Source of the DNA: Dietzia massiliensis
Lineage (GTDB): Bacteria > Actinomycetota > Actinomycetes > Mycobacteriales > Mycobacteriaceae
Direction of reading: 5' to 3'
DNA length: 64,000 bases
NCBI RefSeq assembly: GCF_018390595.1
Contig: NZ_JAHBAV010000005.1
Location: 1 to 64,000, forward strand
Below, one piece after another: positions 7,811 to 18,695 of this stretch. Numbering within the stretch: the first letter of the stretch is position 1; the number at the start of each line of letters is the position of its first letter. Both the position numbers and the translations under genes were made by a program. The notes beneath the pieces are model-generated. The model searched no databases, was not told the DNA's origin, and saw only the letters and a list, made by a program, of their open reading frames with translations.

Positions 7811-9186
7811 TCAGCCGGCGGAGAGGAGCCGCTCCACCGCGCCCATCGGTACCGGGACCCACCCGGGCCGGTTCCGTGACTCGTAGACCACCTCATACAG
7901 GGCCTTGTCCAGCGTGTACGCCCGCAGGAGAGCCCCGGAGTCGCGGGGATCGACGTCGCTGACCTCGGCGTACCCCGAGCAGAAAGCGTCGACGTTGCGG
8001 TCACGCCACTCGCGGGCCCGGAAGCGCAACTGCCGGTCCTCCACGCCGACGAGCGTGTGCTGGGCCGCGTAGTCGAGACTGCGCAGGATTCCCGCCACGT
8101 CCCGCGCCGGCGAGTCCGGGACCCGGCGCTCGGCCAGCGGTGCGGCCGGCTCACCCTCGAAGTCGATGACGATCCAGCGGTCCGGCGCGCGCAGGGTCTG
8201 GCCGAGGTGCAGGTCGCCGTGGATGCGGTGGACCCGCACCGGGCCGGAGCCGGCGACCTCGTCGAACACCGCGCGCGCGGCGTCCGCGAACTCCGCCAGC
8301 GCCGGCACCTCGGCCACCGCCGCGTCCAGCCGCGCCCGCATCGACGCCACGAGGTCGGTCCCGTCGCGGGTCGTCACCCCGGTCGCGGCCGCCAGGTCCT
8401 CGTGTACCTGCGCCACGGCCGCGCCGAGCCGGCAGGCCTCGTCGGCGAAGTCTGTGCCCACCTCCTCGGCCAGGAGGTCGGCCTCGGCGAACAGGTCCCG
8501 CACGCTCGCCGTGGCCATCGCCCACCCGTCGGCCGCGCCCGCCATGAACTCCTGGGCCATCGCCAGGGTCGTGGGCCCGGCTCCGGTGTCGCCCACCTCG
8601 CCGTCGTCCAGTTCCACCCACCCCCGCAGCGCCGCCACGGCCGGGCAGTCCCGGTCGGCCAGCGCGGCGTGGAGCTCCACGTCCGGGTTGACGCCCGGCT
8701 GGACGAGGCGGAACAGCTTGACCATGAGGTCGTCGCCGAACACCAGGGAGGAGTTGGACTGCTCGCCCTCGAGCAGTCGCCCCCCCGTGGGTTCGGGCAC
8801 GGGCGCGTCGGCGACGAGGCGGAAGCGCAGGCCCCCGACCTGGGCCTGCTCACCCAGGTGCCGCAACAGTGACTCGGTCCCGCGCGGGTCACGCAGTCCG
8901 TCGTAGACGACGGGGGAGGCGCCCTCGGGGGTCAGCGGGAACGCGCGCCGGTCGCCCGGCAGCTCCGGCGCGGTGGCGATGGGCACCTGATAGCGCTGTG
9001 GCCGACCGTCCACCTCGAGATCGACGAGCAGGTGCTCGACCAGCACCTCCGGATCGTCCAGCATCACGGCGCGCCGGGCGACCCGCACGCCGCTGAGCTC
9101 GAGTCCCTTGCCGGCGAACCAGCGCTGCTCGGGCAGCCAGTCCGTGAGCAGTCGGGCCAGGGTGGCGTCGTCGATGGGGGCGATAC

Positions 9187-9190
<4 letters not shown>
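7811..9190 (-). CDS. mak: Maltokinase (Mak/Pep2)
   Basis: Phosphorylates maltose with ATP to maltose 1-phosphate, the substrate of GlgE in alpha-glucan synthesis. 459 aa. An N-terminal cap domain ([11 protein letters not shown]) is followed by an aminoglycoside-phosphotransferase-like kinase fold with the catalytic loop HGDLHLGQ and metal-binding IDFEGEP. The GTG start at 9190 overlaps the treS stop by 4 bp, so the two are coupled. TreS-Mak pairs or fusions are standard in actinobacteria. An open frame continues upstream antisense to treS but has no support. GlgE and GlgB are not in the window. Confidence 0.93.
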
Positions 9191-10998
<1,808 letters not shown>

Positions 10999-11032
10999 GT
11001 GGGCGAGCCTACGGCCCCGTACGATCCGGTGC

Positions 11033-11290
11033 ATGCGGAAAATCGACCCGACCGAGCGGGTCCGCGGCGTCATGCGGGCCTTCCGGGACCGGCACGGCCG
11101 GCGCGCCCGTGCGCTCGCCGTGCGGTTGGAGGGCGACGACGACGAGGTGGTCATCCGCCCGTGGGAGCTGCGGTTGCCGAGGTCGGTCGTCTACGCGGCG
11201 GCCCGGTCCAGGGGCTGGGAACCCGTCGGGGGCACGCGGGCGCTCGTCCAGCGGGGCCCGTGGCTCGAGCCGATGCGGTTCACACGATGA
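11033..11290 (+). CDS. Small hypothetical protein
   Basis: 85-aa basic protein I do not recognise; it contains many Arg residues and no membrane segment or signal peptide ([20 protein letters not shown]..). The ATG lies 7 nt after TACGAT, consistent with a leaderless start, divergent from treS with only 34 bp between the two start codons. Its stop overlaps the start of the next small gene (ATGA), so the two are probably translated together. Real coding is supported by the coupled arrangement and promoter position; function unknown. Confidence 0.6.
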   Translation: MRKIDPTERVRGVMRAFRDRHGRRARALAVRLEGDDDEVVIRPWELRLPRSVVYAAARSRGWEPVGGTRALVQRGPWLEPMRFTR

Positions 11291-11631
11291 GCCCCGGCTG
11301 GGTGCTCACTTTCCTGGCGCTGCTCCCGCTGCTCGCGTGGGGGATCGCCGCCGCGGTGGTCGCCGCCCGCCGGTGGTGGTGGCGCCGGGGGGACGACCGC
11401 ACGCGCGCCCTGCGGTTGGCCCGGATGTTGCGCGGCGGCGACCTCGTCGTCGTCCCCACCTCGGACGTCGACCTCCCCGAGGCCACTGTCCTGGCCGTCG
11501 CGGCGGACGCCGGGTACCACCTCGTGGGCTACGAACGTGCGGACACGCCCCTGCGCCGCCGGGTCGGGGTGTTCGTGCGCATCGGCGGGGAGGTCGACGC
11601 GGTGATCAGGGGCGTGCCCGCACCCCGGTAG
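11287..11631 (+). CDS. Small membrane-anchored hypothetical protein
   Basis: 114 aa. Residues about 4-27 form one strongly hydrophobic helix (WVLTFLALLPLLAWGIAAAV), followed by an Arg/Trp-rich stretch (RRWWWRRGD) and a soluble C-terminal part of about 75 residues. This predicts an N-terminal anchor with the tail in the cytoplasm. Starts at the ATG overlapping the previous stop by 4 bp, so it forms a two-gene unit with the 85-aa protein. No family recognised. Confidence 0.6.
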   Translation: MSPGWVLTFLALLPLLAWGIAAAVVAARRWWWRRGDDRTRALRLARMLRGGDLVVVPTSDVDLPEATVLAVAADAGYHLVGYERADTPLRRRVGVFVRIGGEVDAVIRGVPAPR

Positions 11632-11641
11632 CGTGACGCGC

Positions 11642-12685
11642 ATGCGCATCGGGATGGCTCTGAACTACAGCGGCGGGTTCGCCGAGACGGCCGCGGAGGC
11701 CGCCGACCTCGAGAGGGCGGGATTGGACATCGCGTTCGTCCCGGAGGCGTACTCGTTCGACGCCGTGAGCCAGCTCGGCTACCTCGCGGCCAAGACCTCC
11801 ACCATGGAGCTGGCGTCGGGGATCCTGCAGATCTATACCCGTACGCCCACGCTCACCGCCATGACCGCCGCCGGGCTGGACTTCGTCTCCGACGGCCGGT
11901 TCGTGCTGGGCCTGGGCGCCTCCGGCCCGCAGGTCGTCGAGGGCTTCCACGGCGTGAAGTACGACGCGCCGCTGGCCCGCACGCGCGAGGTGATCGAGAT
12001 CTGCCGGAAGGTGTGGCGCCGCGAGAAGGTCGTCCACGACGGGAAGAAGTACCAGATCCCGCTGCCCGCCGACCAGGGCACCGGCCTGGGCAAGCCGCTC
12101 AAGCTCATCAACCACCCGGTGCGTTCGACCATCCCCATCGTCCTGGCCGCGCTCGGGCCGAAGAACGTCGAGCTCGCGGCCGAGATCGCGGACGGATGGC
12201 AGCCGCTGTTCTTCCACCCGGAGAAGGCGCACATCGCGTGGGGGGACGCGCTGGCGGCGGGCAGGGCGAAGCGCGACCCGTCGCTCGGCGAGCTCGACGT
12301 CTACGCCGGCCCCGCCCTGGCGATCTGTGACGAGTCCGAGGTCCCCTTCTACCTGGACCTCGTCCGCCCGCACCTCGCCCTCTACATCGGTGGCATGGGC
12401 GCCCGCGGCAAGAACTTCTACAACGAGCTCGCGTGCCGCTACGGTTACGAGGCCGAGGCCGCCCGCATCCAGGACCTGTACCTGGACGGCAAGAAGGAGG
12501 AGGCCGCCGCGGCGGTCCCCGACGAGCTGGTCCGCTCGGTCTCCCTCATCGGGCCCGCCGGATACGTCGCCGAGCGGGTCGAGGCGTTCCGCGAGGCCGG
12601 CGCCACCACGCTCACCGTGGTGCCCATGGCCCTCGACGCGCCCGGCCGCCTGCGCCTGGTGGAGCAGTTCCGCGAGATGTGCTGA
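11642..12685 (+). CDS. LLM-class (F420-dependent) oxidoreductase
   Basis: Luciferase-like TIM-barrel oxidoreductase of 347 aa, likely using F420. Visible family marks are MRIGMALNYSGG at strand 1, GILQIYTRTP and LGLGASGPQVVEGFHG. It is a paralogue of the gene at 60765: both share the ASGPQVVEG/VSGPQVVEG and LARTREYI-like segments. I chose the ATG at 11642 over the GTG at 11633 because TAGCGT lies 7 nt upstream of the ATG (leaderless) and overlaps the GTG. There is no KstR box here, and the substrate is unknown. A strong hairpin follows the gene. Confidence 0.8.
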   Translation: MRIGMALNYSGGFAETAAEAADLERAGLDIAFVPEAYSFDAVSQLGYLAAKTSTMELASGILQIYTRTPTLTAMTAAGLDFVSDGRFVLGLGASGPQVVEGFHGVKYDAPLARTREVIEICRKVWRREKVVHDGKKYQIPLPADQGTGLGKPLKLINHPVRSTIPIVLAALGPKNVELAAEIADGWQPLFFHPEKAHIAWGDALAAGRAKRDPSLGELDVYAGPALAICDESEVPFYLDLVRPHLALYIGGMGARGKNFYNELACRYGYEAEAARIQDLYLDGKKEEAAAAVPDELVRSVSLIGPAGYVAERVEAFREAGATTLTVVPMALDAPGRLRLVEQFREMC

Positions 12686-12714
12686 GCCGCGGTCGCGCCG
12701 GGCGCGGAGACGAC

Positions 12715-12745
12715 GACACCCCGCGGTGATCGACCGCGGGGTGTC
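12715..12745. terminator. Bidirectional hairpin terminator
   Basis: Perfect 13-bp stem (GACACCCCGCGGT with ACCGCGGGGTGTC) and a 5-nt loop, placed between the convergent LLM gene and chsH3. Confidence 0.75.
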
Positions 12746-12779
12746 CGTCAGGAAGTTCGTCAGGCGTGGGCGCCGCCGG

Positions 12780-13640
12780 TCAGGCGAGGTCGACCACGAC
12801 GTTCTTCAGCACGGGGGCGTCGTCGCGCTCCGCGACGGTGGCCGCCACGAGCAGGCGCGAGCCCTCCTCCCACACGCGGATGCGCATGGTCTCGCCGGGG
12901 AAGAAGATGCCGCCGAAGGTGACTCCGTAGCCGCTGACGCGGGAGACGTCGCCGCCGAGCACCTCGTCGACCACCGCACGCAGGACCAGGCCGTACGAGC
13001 ACAGGCCGTGCAGGATCGGACGCGGGAACCCGGCGGCCTCGGCGAACGCGGGGTCCGAGTGCAGCGGGTTGCGGTCACCGCACAGGCGGTAGAACAGCGC
13101 CTGCTGGGGGAGCGTGGCCACCTCGATGGAGTGGTCGGCGTCCCGCTCGGGGTACTCGACCTTCTCCGAGGTTCCGCGCTCACCGCCGAAGTCGCCCTCG
13201 CCCTTCGCGAAGATGCCGGACCGGGACGTCCACAGCTTCTCGCCGTCGGAGGAGACCGTCTCGGACTCCTGGATGATCACCGCGGCCGAGCCCTTGTCCT
13301 GGATCTCGGCGATCGTCGTGGTGGTCACGGCGGTGCCGGACGCCGGGATGGGGCGGTGCAGCGTGACGGACTGGCTGCCGTGGACGACCTTCGCGAGGTC
13401 GATCTCCACGCCGGGGAAGGACACCTTCGGCGCCTCGGTGACGTTCATCGTGGCGGCGACCGTGGCGAACGACGGCAGCACCTTGGGCTCGGTGTCGTGA
13501 ACGTACTCGAGACCGGTGGTGTCCATGGGGTCGGCGGCCGCGCCGACGGACAGCGCGTAGAGCGCCACGTCGGAGGCCGTCCAGGAGAACTCCTGGGAGG
13601 GCAGCTGTGCCCCGAGGGCGGTGTCGAGATCGATCGGCAC
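12780..13640 (-). CDS. chsH3: ChsH3-like MaoC enoyl-CoA hydratase
   Basis: Two-hot-dog hydratase of 286 aa with the hydratase-2 motif GDRNPLHSDP (Asp189, His194) in the C-terminal half and a decayed N-terminal half, the usual build of the eukaryotic/actinobacterial type. It follows kstD with one base between stop and ATG, matching my memory of the neighbours Rv3537 (kstD) and Rv3538 (chsH3). It would hydrate a steroid side-chain enoyl-CoA. A role in another acyl-CoA cycle is possible, but co-transcription with kstD favours the steroid one. Confidence 0.85.
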   Translation of the reverse strand: MPIDLDTALGAQLPSQEFSWTASDVALYALSVGAAADPMDTTGLEYVHDTEPKVLPSFATVAATMNVTEAPKVSFPGVEIDLAKVVHGSQSVTLHRPIPASGTAVTTTTIAEIQDKGSAAVIIQESETVSSDGEKLWTSRSGIFAKGEGDFGGERGTSEKVEYPERDADHSIEVATLPQQALFYRLCGDRNPLHSDPAFAEAAGFPRPILHGLCSYGLVLRAVVDEVLGGDVSRVSGYGVTFGGIFFPGETMRIRVWEEGSRLLVAATVAERDDAPVLKNVVVDLA

Positions 13641-13641
13641 G

Positions 13642-15348
13642 TCAAACTCCCGTCTTCTGGGTGGATGGGGTGGAGGCGAGCATGTGCTCCACGGCGAGGT
13701 AGCCGAAGACCATGGCGGGTCCGATTGTGGCGCCCGGCCCGGCGTAGGTGTGACCCATGACCGGGGAGGACGCGTTGCCCGCGGCGTAGAGGCCCTCGAT
13801 CACGGAACCGTCCTCGCGCAGCACGCGGCCGTGGACGTCGGTGTTCGCGCCGCCCTTGGTGCCGAGGTCGCCCGGCACCATCTTGGCCGCGTAGAACGGG
13901 GCCTTGCGGACGGGGCCGAGGCTCGGGTTGGGCTTGTTGGTCGGGTCGCCGTAGTAGTGGTCGTAGCCCGACTCGCCGCGCTGGAAGTCCTCGTCGCGGC
14001 CCTTCTCGGCGAAGCCGTTGAACCGCTCGGCGGTGCGCTCGAGGGCGTCGGCCGGCACGCCGATGAGATCGGCGAGCTCGGCGAGGGTGTCGGCCTTGTG
14101 GAAGTTCTCGCTCGCGAGCCACTTCCTGGGCAGCGGCTGCTTGGCCTGCAGACCGGCGAAGAGGTACCGGTTCTTGTACTCCTGGTCGAAGATGATCCAG
14201 GCCGGCAGGTTCTCGGCCGGCCCCTCGCCCTGGCCGTACTCGCCGCCGTACATCTTGTGGCCGGCCTCGACGTAGGGCAGTGACTCGTTCATGAAGCGCT
14301 CACCGCGCGGGTTGACCATGAAGGAGCAGGGCAGGGACCGCTCGGCCAGCGCGAACCAGGGCCCGCGCGGGAGCATGATGGTGGGACCCCACCAGGCGTC
14401 CTCCATGAAGGACAGCTCGGCGCCGACCTTCTCCATGGCCTCGATGCCCTCGCCGGTGTTGGCGGCAGCACCCACCGTCCAGTCCGTGGGGATGGGCTGA
14501 CGCTGGTACTTGTCCCGCATCTCCTGGTTGTGCTCGAAGCCACCGGAGCCCATCACCACGCCGAGGCGCGCGCGCAGCGTGATCTCCTCGCCGTTCCGCG
14601 TGGCGGTGATGCCGACGACCCGCTCCTCGTTGCCGGAGCCCTCGGTGACGAGGCCGGTCATGGGCGTCTCGAGCCACACCGGCGCGCCCGCGTCGAGCAG
14701 GCCCTTGCGGAGGCCCGCGATGAGCGCGCGGCCCATGCCCACCGAGTTCTGCCCACGGGCCTTCGCGAGGAACATGCGCAGCGACACCTTGATCGAGCGG
14801 CGGATGCCCTTGGTGGTCGGCCGCTGAAGGAGGTTGAGCCACCGGTAGTCGGACTGCATGACCACCATGTTCGCCGGCGCCTTGGCGTAACCGGGTTCGA
14901 GCTTGTCGGCCTCGGAACCGAGCTGCCGCAGGTCGAACGGCTTCGGCTCGACGGACCGACCTCCGAGGCGACCGCCGGGGGCCTCCGGGTAGTAGTCGGA
15001 GTAATCCTTGACCCACTCCAGCTGGAGCGGGGAGTTGGCGAGGACGAAGTCGAGGACCTCGGGCCCGCGGTCGACGTAGGTGTCGATCCGCTCGGCCGGG
15101 ACGACGTCGCCGACGATCGACCGGAGGTAGGTCCGCGCGGCCTCAGGGGTGTCGAGGACACCGTCGCGCTGGAGCACCGAGTTGTTGGGGATCCACACGC
15201 CGCCGCCGGAGCGGGCGGTGGAGCCTCCGTAGCGCGGGGCCTTCTCTACGAGGACCACGCTGAGGCCCTTCTTTGCTGCCGCGAGGGCGGCCGTCATGCC
15301 TGCTCCACCGCTGCCTACGACGACGACGTCGAATTCCTGGTCTGCCAT
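13642..15348 (-). CDS. kstD: 3-Ketosteroid Delta1-dehydrogenase (KstD)
   Basis: FAD enzyme that introduces the 1,2 double bond of 3-ketosteroids such as AD, a step needed with KshAB to open ring B. 568 aa. The N-terminal dinucleotide motif VVGSGGAGMTAA and GGSTARSGGGVWIPNN, and the C-terminal GHTYAGPGATIGPAMVFGYLA, are typical. The start at 15348 gives the FAD motif at its normal N-terminal place; the open frame to 15654 runs antisense to hsaE. A KstR-type box begins 2 bp upstream of the start codon and overlaps a TATAAC -10, so repression should be direct. Confidence 0.95.
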   Translation of the reverse strand: MADQEFDVVVVGSGGAGMTAALAAAKKGLSVVLVEKAPRYGGSTARSGGGVWIPNNSVLQRDGVLDTPEAARTYLRSIVGDVVPAERIDTYVDRGPEVLDFVLANSPLQLEWVKDYSDYYPEAPGGRLGGRSVEPKPFDLRQLGSEADKLEPGYAKAPANMVVMQSDYRWLNLLQRPTTKGIRRSIKVSLRMFLAKARGQNSVGMGRALIAGLRKGLLDAGAPVWLETPMTGLVTEGSGNEERVVGITATRNGEEITLRARLGVVMGSGGFEHNQEMRDKYQRQPIPTDWTVGAAANTGEGIEAMEKVGAELSFMEDAWWGPTIMLPRGPWFALAERSLPCSFMVNPRGERFMNESLPYVEAGHKMYGGEYGQGEGPAENLPAWIIFDQEYKNRYLFAGLQAKQPLPRKWLASENFHKADTLAELADLIGVPADALERTAERFNGFAEKGRDEDFQRGESGYDHYYGDPTNKPNPSLGPVRKAPFYAAKMVPGDLGTKGGANTDVHGRVLREDGSVIEGLYAAGNASSPVMGHTYAGPGATIGPAMVFGYLAVEHMLASTPSTQKTGV

Positions 15349-15349
15349 G

Positions 15350-15363
15350 TAGAACACGTTATA
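15350..15363. promoter_or_regulatory. KstR-type operator between kstD and hsaE
   Basis: TAGAACACGTTATA matches TNNAACNNGTTNNA fully. It covers the -10 region of kstD (minus strand) and ends 45 bp before the hsaE ATG, so one site could control both divergent promoters. Confidence 0.88.
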
Positions 15364-15408
15364 GAACTGATCGCCGTCGCGCCAGACGCCCCAGGTAGCA
15401 TGCCCGTC

Positions 15409-16197
15409 ATGCTCACTGAGGAGACCCGCGCCACTCTTGCCCAGCGACTCTGGGACGCCGAGACCGACGTCTCGCCGATCGCCCCGCTGACCGACGACCA
15501 TCCTGACATGGACGCGGACGACGCGTTCGAGATCCAGCTCATCAACATCCGCCGAAAGCTCGACTCCGGCGCCGTCGTCACCGGCCACAAGGTGGGCCTG
15601 GCGTCCAAGGCGATGCAGGAGATGATGGGGGTTGACGAGCCCGACTACGGTCACCTGCTCGACACGATGGAGTACCCGGAGGGCGCGCCGATCGAGGCGG
15701 CGCGCTTCTGTTTCCCGCGCGTCGAGGTGGAGGTGGGCTTCATCCTGGGTGCTGACATCCCGCCGGAGGGGTGCTCACAGGAGGAGGCCGCGGCGGCGAT
15801 CGAGTGGGTCGTCCCGTCCATCGAGCTGATCGATTCCCGGATCCGGGACTGGAAGATCAAGCTGCCGGACACGATCGCGGACAACGCCTCGTCGTGCGGT
15901 TACGTCATCGGCCAGCAGCGGCGCGTGCGTCTGGCGGACATCGACGTGGCCGCGATCGAGGCGACCCTCTACAAGAACGGAGAGTTCCTCGCCTCGGGCC
16001 GCTCCGACGCCGTGCTGGGCAACCCGCTGAACTCGGTGGGCTGGCTGGCCTCGACGGTCGCCAAGTTCGGCGTTCGCCTGCGCAAGGGCGACGTCATCCT
16101 CCCGGGTACCGCCATCCGCGCGATGGACGCGACGCCGGGTGACACCTTCCGCGCGGAGTTCGCGGGCCTGGGCGACGTGTCGATGGCGTTCCGCTAA
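15409..16197 (+). CDS. hsaE: 2-Hydroxypenta-2,4-dienoate-type hydratase HsaE
   Basis: Hydrates the 2-hydroxydienoate released from ring A by the Hsa pathway to a 4-hydroxy-2-oxo acid. 262 aa of the FAH/MhpD hydratase family: GHKVGLAS, MMGVDEPDYGHLLD, PRVEVEVGFIL and IRAMDATPGDTF are seen. TAGCAT lies 7 nt before the ATG at 15409, a leaderless arrangement, and this length agrees with known HsaE (about 260 aa); an ATG at 15400 is the alternative. Unlike the usual hsaE-hsaG-hsaF order, hsaG and hsaF are 2.5 kb away here, beyond an IclR gene and a DUF222/HNH gene. Confidence 0.92.
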   Translation: MLTEETRATLAQRLWDAETDVSPIAPLTDDHPDMDADDAFEIQLINIRRKLDSGAVVTGHKVGLASKAMQEMMGVDEPDYGHLLDTMEYPEGAPIEAARFCFPRVEVEVGFILGADIPPEGCSQEEAAAAIEWVVPSIELIDSRIRDWKIKLPDTIADNASSCGYVIGQQRRVRLADIDVAAIEATLYKNGEFLASGRSDAVLGNPLNSVGWLASTVAKFGVRLRKGDVILPGTAIRAMDATPGDTFRAEFAGLGDVSMAFR

Positions 16198-16955
16198 CGG
16201 TCCGAGCTCAGGGCGCGTCCGGCTGCTGCGGCGACGCGGGTGACCAGTGGTTCGAGTCGGGCCAGTGCACTCTCGTCCGCCGCGCTCGTGGACAGGGCCG
16301 CGACTGCCCGCGTGCCGCCGGCGCCCTCCTCGTCGTCGTCGAACACCGGCGCCGCCACGCAGTACAGCCCGGGCGTGAGTTCGGCGCGGTCCACCGCGCG
16401 CTTCTTCCGGCGGATCTCGCCGAGCTCCACCGCGAGAGCGTCGGGCGAGGTCAGTGTGGTCTCGGTCCACGCGACCATCGGCCCCTGCGCGACGCGGCCG
16501 GCGGCGTCCTCGTCGAACGCCAGCATCGCCTTGCCGACCCCCGTGCAGTACGCGGGTAACCCGCCCCCGATCCGTGACGGCGACGGGATCGGACGCGGTC
16601 CGTGCAGCTTGTTGAGATAGACGACCTCGTCCCCGTGCAGTGTGGCCAGGTGGACGGTCGCGCGCGTGGCCTCGAAGAGGTGCGCGAGGAACGGCGTGAG
16701 GACCTGCCGGATCCGCTCGTACTCGGGCGAGACGGGAATCGGGTCGAGTTCGTGGACCAGCGGCCCGAGCCGGTAACGCTGGCCGATCCGCGTCACCGCG
16801 TCGTTGCGCTCGAGAGCGGCGAGCAATCGCAGCGCCGTGGACTTGGCCAGCCCCGTCTCCCGCGCGATCTCGCTCAGCGTCATCCCGGTGCCCGCCGCCG
16901 TCACGCGCAGGACCTCGAAGGCGCGATCGACGGGGGAGGTGGGCGGCTCTGTCAT
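16194..16955 (-). CDS. IclR-family transcriptional regulator
   Basis: 253 aa with an N-terminal winged helix-turn-helix (LSEIARETGLAKSTALRLLAALE, about residues 27-49) and a C-terminal IclR ligand domain (GLPAYCTGVGKAMLAF, VDRAELTPGLYCVAAPVFDDD). Tail-to-tail with hsaE, overlapping it by 4 bp. TACACT stands 6 nt before the ATG, consistent with a leaderless start. It sits where hsaE is split from hsaG-hsaF, so regulation of the C5 catabolic steps is a plausible role but is inferred only from position. No KstR box precedes it. Confidence 0.88.
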   Translation of the reverse strand: MTEPPTSPVDRAFEVLRVTAAGTGMTLSEIARETGLAKSTALRLLAALERNDAVTRIGQRYRLGPLVHELDPIPVSPEYERIRQVLTPFLAHLFEATRATVHLATLHGDEVVYLNKLHGPRPIPSPSRIGGGLPAYCTGVGKAMLAFDEDAAGRVAQGPMVAWTETTLTSPDALAVELGEIRRKKRAVDRAELTPGLYCVAAPVFDDDEEGAGGTRAVAALSTSAADESALARLEPLVTRVAAAAGRALSSDR

Positions 16956-17035
16956 GCGGTGAGTGTAGCGCGCGGGGCAGACATTCCGGACAGATACTAT
17001 CGAACGTTTGCACTAATCATGCGGAGCGATTAGGG

Positions 17036-17051
17036 TCGTATGTACGTTCTA
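17036..17051. promoter_or_regulatory. Possible SOS (LexA) box
   Basis: TCGTATGTACGTTCTA matches 9 of 12 fixed positions of the actinobacterial TCGAAC-N4-GTTCGA SOS box and lies 16 bp before the first GTG of the DUF222/HNH gene. Genes of that family are often preceded by such boxes, as I recall. The match is imperfect. Confidence 0.4.
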
Positions 17052-17067
17052 CGGATGCGGCGCGGGG

Positions 17068-18612
17068 GTGGTGGAGATGTCGGTAGCAAAGCCGCTGTTC
17101 GCCGTCTCCGATCCGCTCGGCGCTGCGGACATGACGGCGGTCAGCGACGCGGCGCGGGCGGCGACGCTGGCGCAGAACCGGGCCGGGGCCACCCGGTTGG
17201 AGGCCGCGCACGAGCTCGTCCGGCAGTTCTCCCGCGCGTCGGAGGCGGAGGCGGCCGACGCGGAGCGCCGCGAGGCGTCGCCGCGGCCGGCCTATGCGCG
17301 ACTGGCTCCGGAGTCCCGGGCTCGTGACCATCTCGCGGCGGCGTGCCAGCTCACGTGTTGGCACGCCGAGCGGCTGGTCACGGCCGGGGTGCAGATCCAT
17401 TCCCGGCTGTCTCGACTGAGATCCTCGGTCGAACGGGGGCTGGTGCCCGAGCAACTGGCCATCGATATCGCCTGCAGGTTGGCTGGTGTGCCCGACTCGA
17501 TCGTCTCCGACGTGGAGGACGAGTTGATGGCCGGTCTCACCGGAGACCTGGAGGGCGGGGACCGGCCGAGTCGCGACGCGGTGGACTCGCGGATCGACGA
17601 GCTCGTCGGCCGGTTCGACCCCGCCGGGGCGGAGGAGGCGGAGGCTGAGGCCCTCGCTTCCCGCATGGTGCGGTTCCGGACCGGCCGCAACGGTATGACC
17701 GACCTCTTGGCGAAGCTGCCCCTGGCGGAGGCGGAGTTGTTGCGTGGGCGCATCGAAGCCGAGGCGCGCGCCGCGTCGGAGGACGGCGTTCCCGGGACGC
17801 TGGATCAGCTTCGGGCGGACGCCCTCGCGTCGCTGGCGGTGTACGCGAACAGCGGCGATTCGAGCGGCGCGGGCGATGATGGCGCGGGCAGCGGCGACGC
17901 GGTCAGCGGTGAAGTCGCGGATGAAGGAGCGATCGAGCTCGGCGATGTCCGAGCGGGCGCGGACCTGCCGCGGCCGTCGCTCGGTAACGCCGCGAACGCC
18001 GGGCAGGCGATCCGGATCAGCGTGATCACCGCGGCCGCGCAGGGGCTCCCCAACCGGGTCGAGTTCGTCCACGGCGCGTACAGCAGCTACAACTGGCTCT
18101 GTCAGCAGCTCCTCGAGGGCGACGACGCCAGCGTGCGTTTCGAGCTGATCGATCCCGCGCCCGGCGCCGTGGACTCGCCGGACCACGGACTGCGATACCT
18201 GATCAGCCCGGCCATGGCGGAGCGGATCCGCCTCCGCGACGGCACGTGTCGGCACCCGGGGTGTTCGGTGCCGGCGAAGGACTGTGATGTGGATCATGTG
18301 ATCGCGTTCAACAAGCGCGATCCGGAACTCGGTGGCCCGACTCTCGAGTGGAACCTCGTGTGCCTCTGCCGCAAGCATCACCGCGAGAAGACGTTCGGGT
18401 CGAACGCCTACCGGCCCGGCCCGCTCGGCGAACTGATCATCCTCACAGAGACCGGCCACCGGCACCGCACCAGACCACGGGGGCCGTTGGCCCGCGCCCG
18501 TGACGGTATCCGGGAACGGGAGTGGGAGGACTACGCCGATCGGCTGATCTCCGCGGACGGGTACATCACAAACCCGCCCGGGACGGAGCGGTCCCGCGGG
18601 CGACCCGCCTAG
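17068..18612 (+). CDS. DUF222 / HNH endonuclease (13E12-repeat family)
   Basis: 514-aa protein of the actinobacterial 13E12 family: an all-helical DUF222 region (about 60-260), an Asp/Gly/Ser-rich spacer ([18 protein letters not shown]), then a C-terminal HNH domain with [22 protein letters not shown] and [14 protein letters not shown], including the Cys pairs and His residues for zinc and metal. These genes are multicopy in mycolata genomes and serve as prophage insertion targets in M. tuberculosis; the activity is not established. The ATG at 17077 is an alternative start. It interrupts the normally continuous hsaE-hsaG-hsaF order. I see no transposase or clear flanking repeats. Confidence 0.88.
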   Translation: MVEMSVAKPLFAVSDPLGAADMTAVSDAARAATLAQNRAGATRLEAAHELVRQFSRASEAEAADAERREASPRPAYARLAPESRARDHLAAACQLTCWHAERLVTAGVQIHSRLSRLRSSVERGLVPEQLAIDIACRLAGVPDSIVSDVEDELMAGLTGDLEGGDRPSRDAVDSRIDELVGRFDPAGAEEAEAEALASRMVRFRTGRNGMTDLLAKLPLAEAELLRGRIEAEARAASEDGVPGTLDQLRADALASLAVYANSGDSSGAGDDGAGSGDAVSGEVADEGAIELGDVRAGADLPRPSLGNAANAGQAIRISVITAAAQGLPNRVEFVHGAYSSYNWLCQQLLEGDDASVRFELIDPAPGAVDSPDHGLRYLISPAMAERIRLRDGTCRHPGCSVPAKDCDVDHVIAFNKRDPELGGPTLEWNLVCLCRKHHREKTFGSNAYRPGPLGELIILTETGHRHRTRPRGPLARARDGIREREWEDYADRLISADGYITNPPGTERSRGRPA

Positions 18613-18635
18613 CGAACTCCGCCAGCCCATGTCGT

Positions 18636-18654
18636 TGTGCCGTTGAGTGGCACA
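18636..18654. promoter_or_regulatory. Inverted repeat upstream of hsaG, candidate operator
   Basis: TGTGCC-N7-GGCACA, perfect 6-bp arms, about 40 bp before the hsaG start. No KstR box is present in this 83-bp gap. The IclR protein encoded nearby is one candidate ligand, but the repeat does not resemble a known IclR consensus. Confidence 0.4.
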
Positions 18655-18695
18655 GCTGTTTGTGGCGTGCGTTCCCCGCGCGCGACACTGCTCTC

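Noticed and set aside
17068..18612. DUF222/HNH gene as a mobile intron or transposase
   Set aside because: The family is widespread and multicopy in mycolata, but no transposase, inverted ends or target duplication is visible here, so no mobile element is called.
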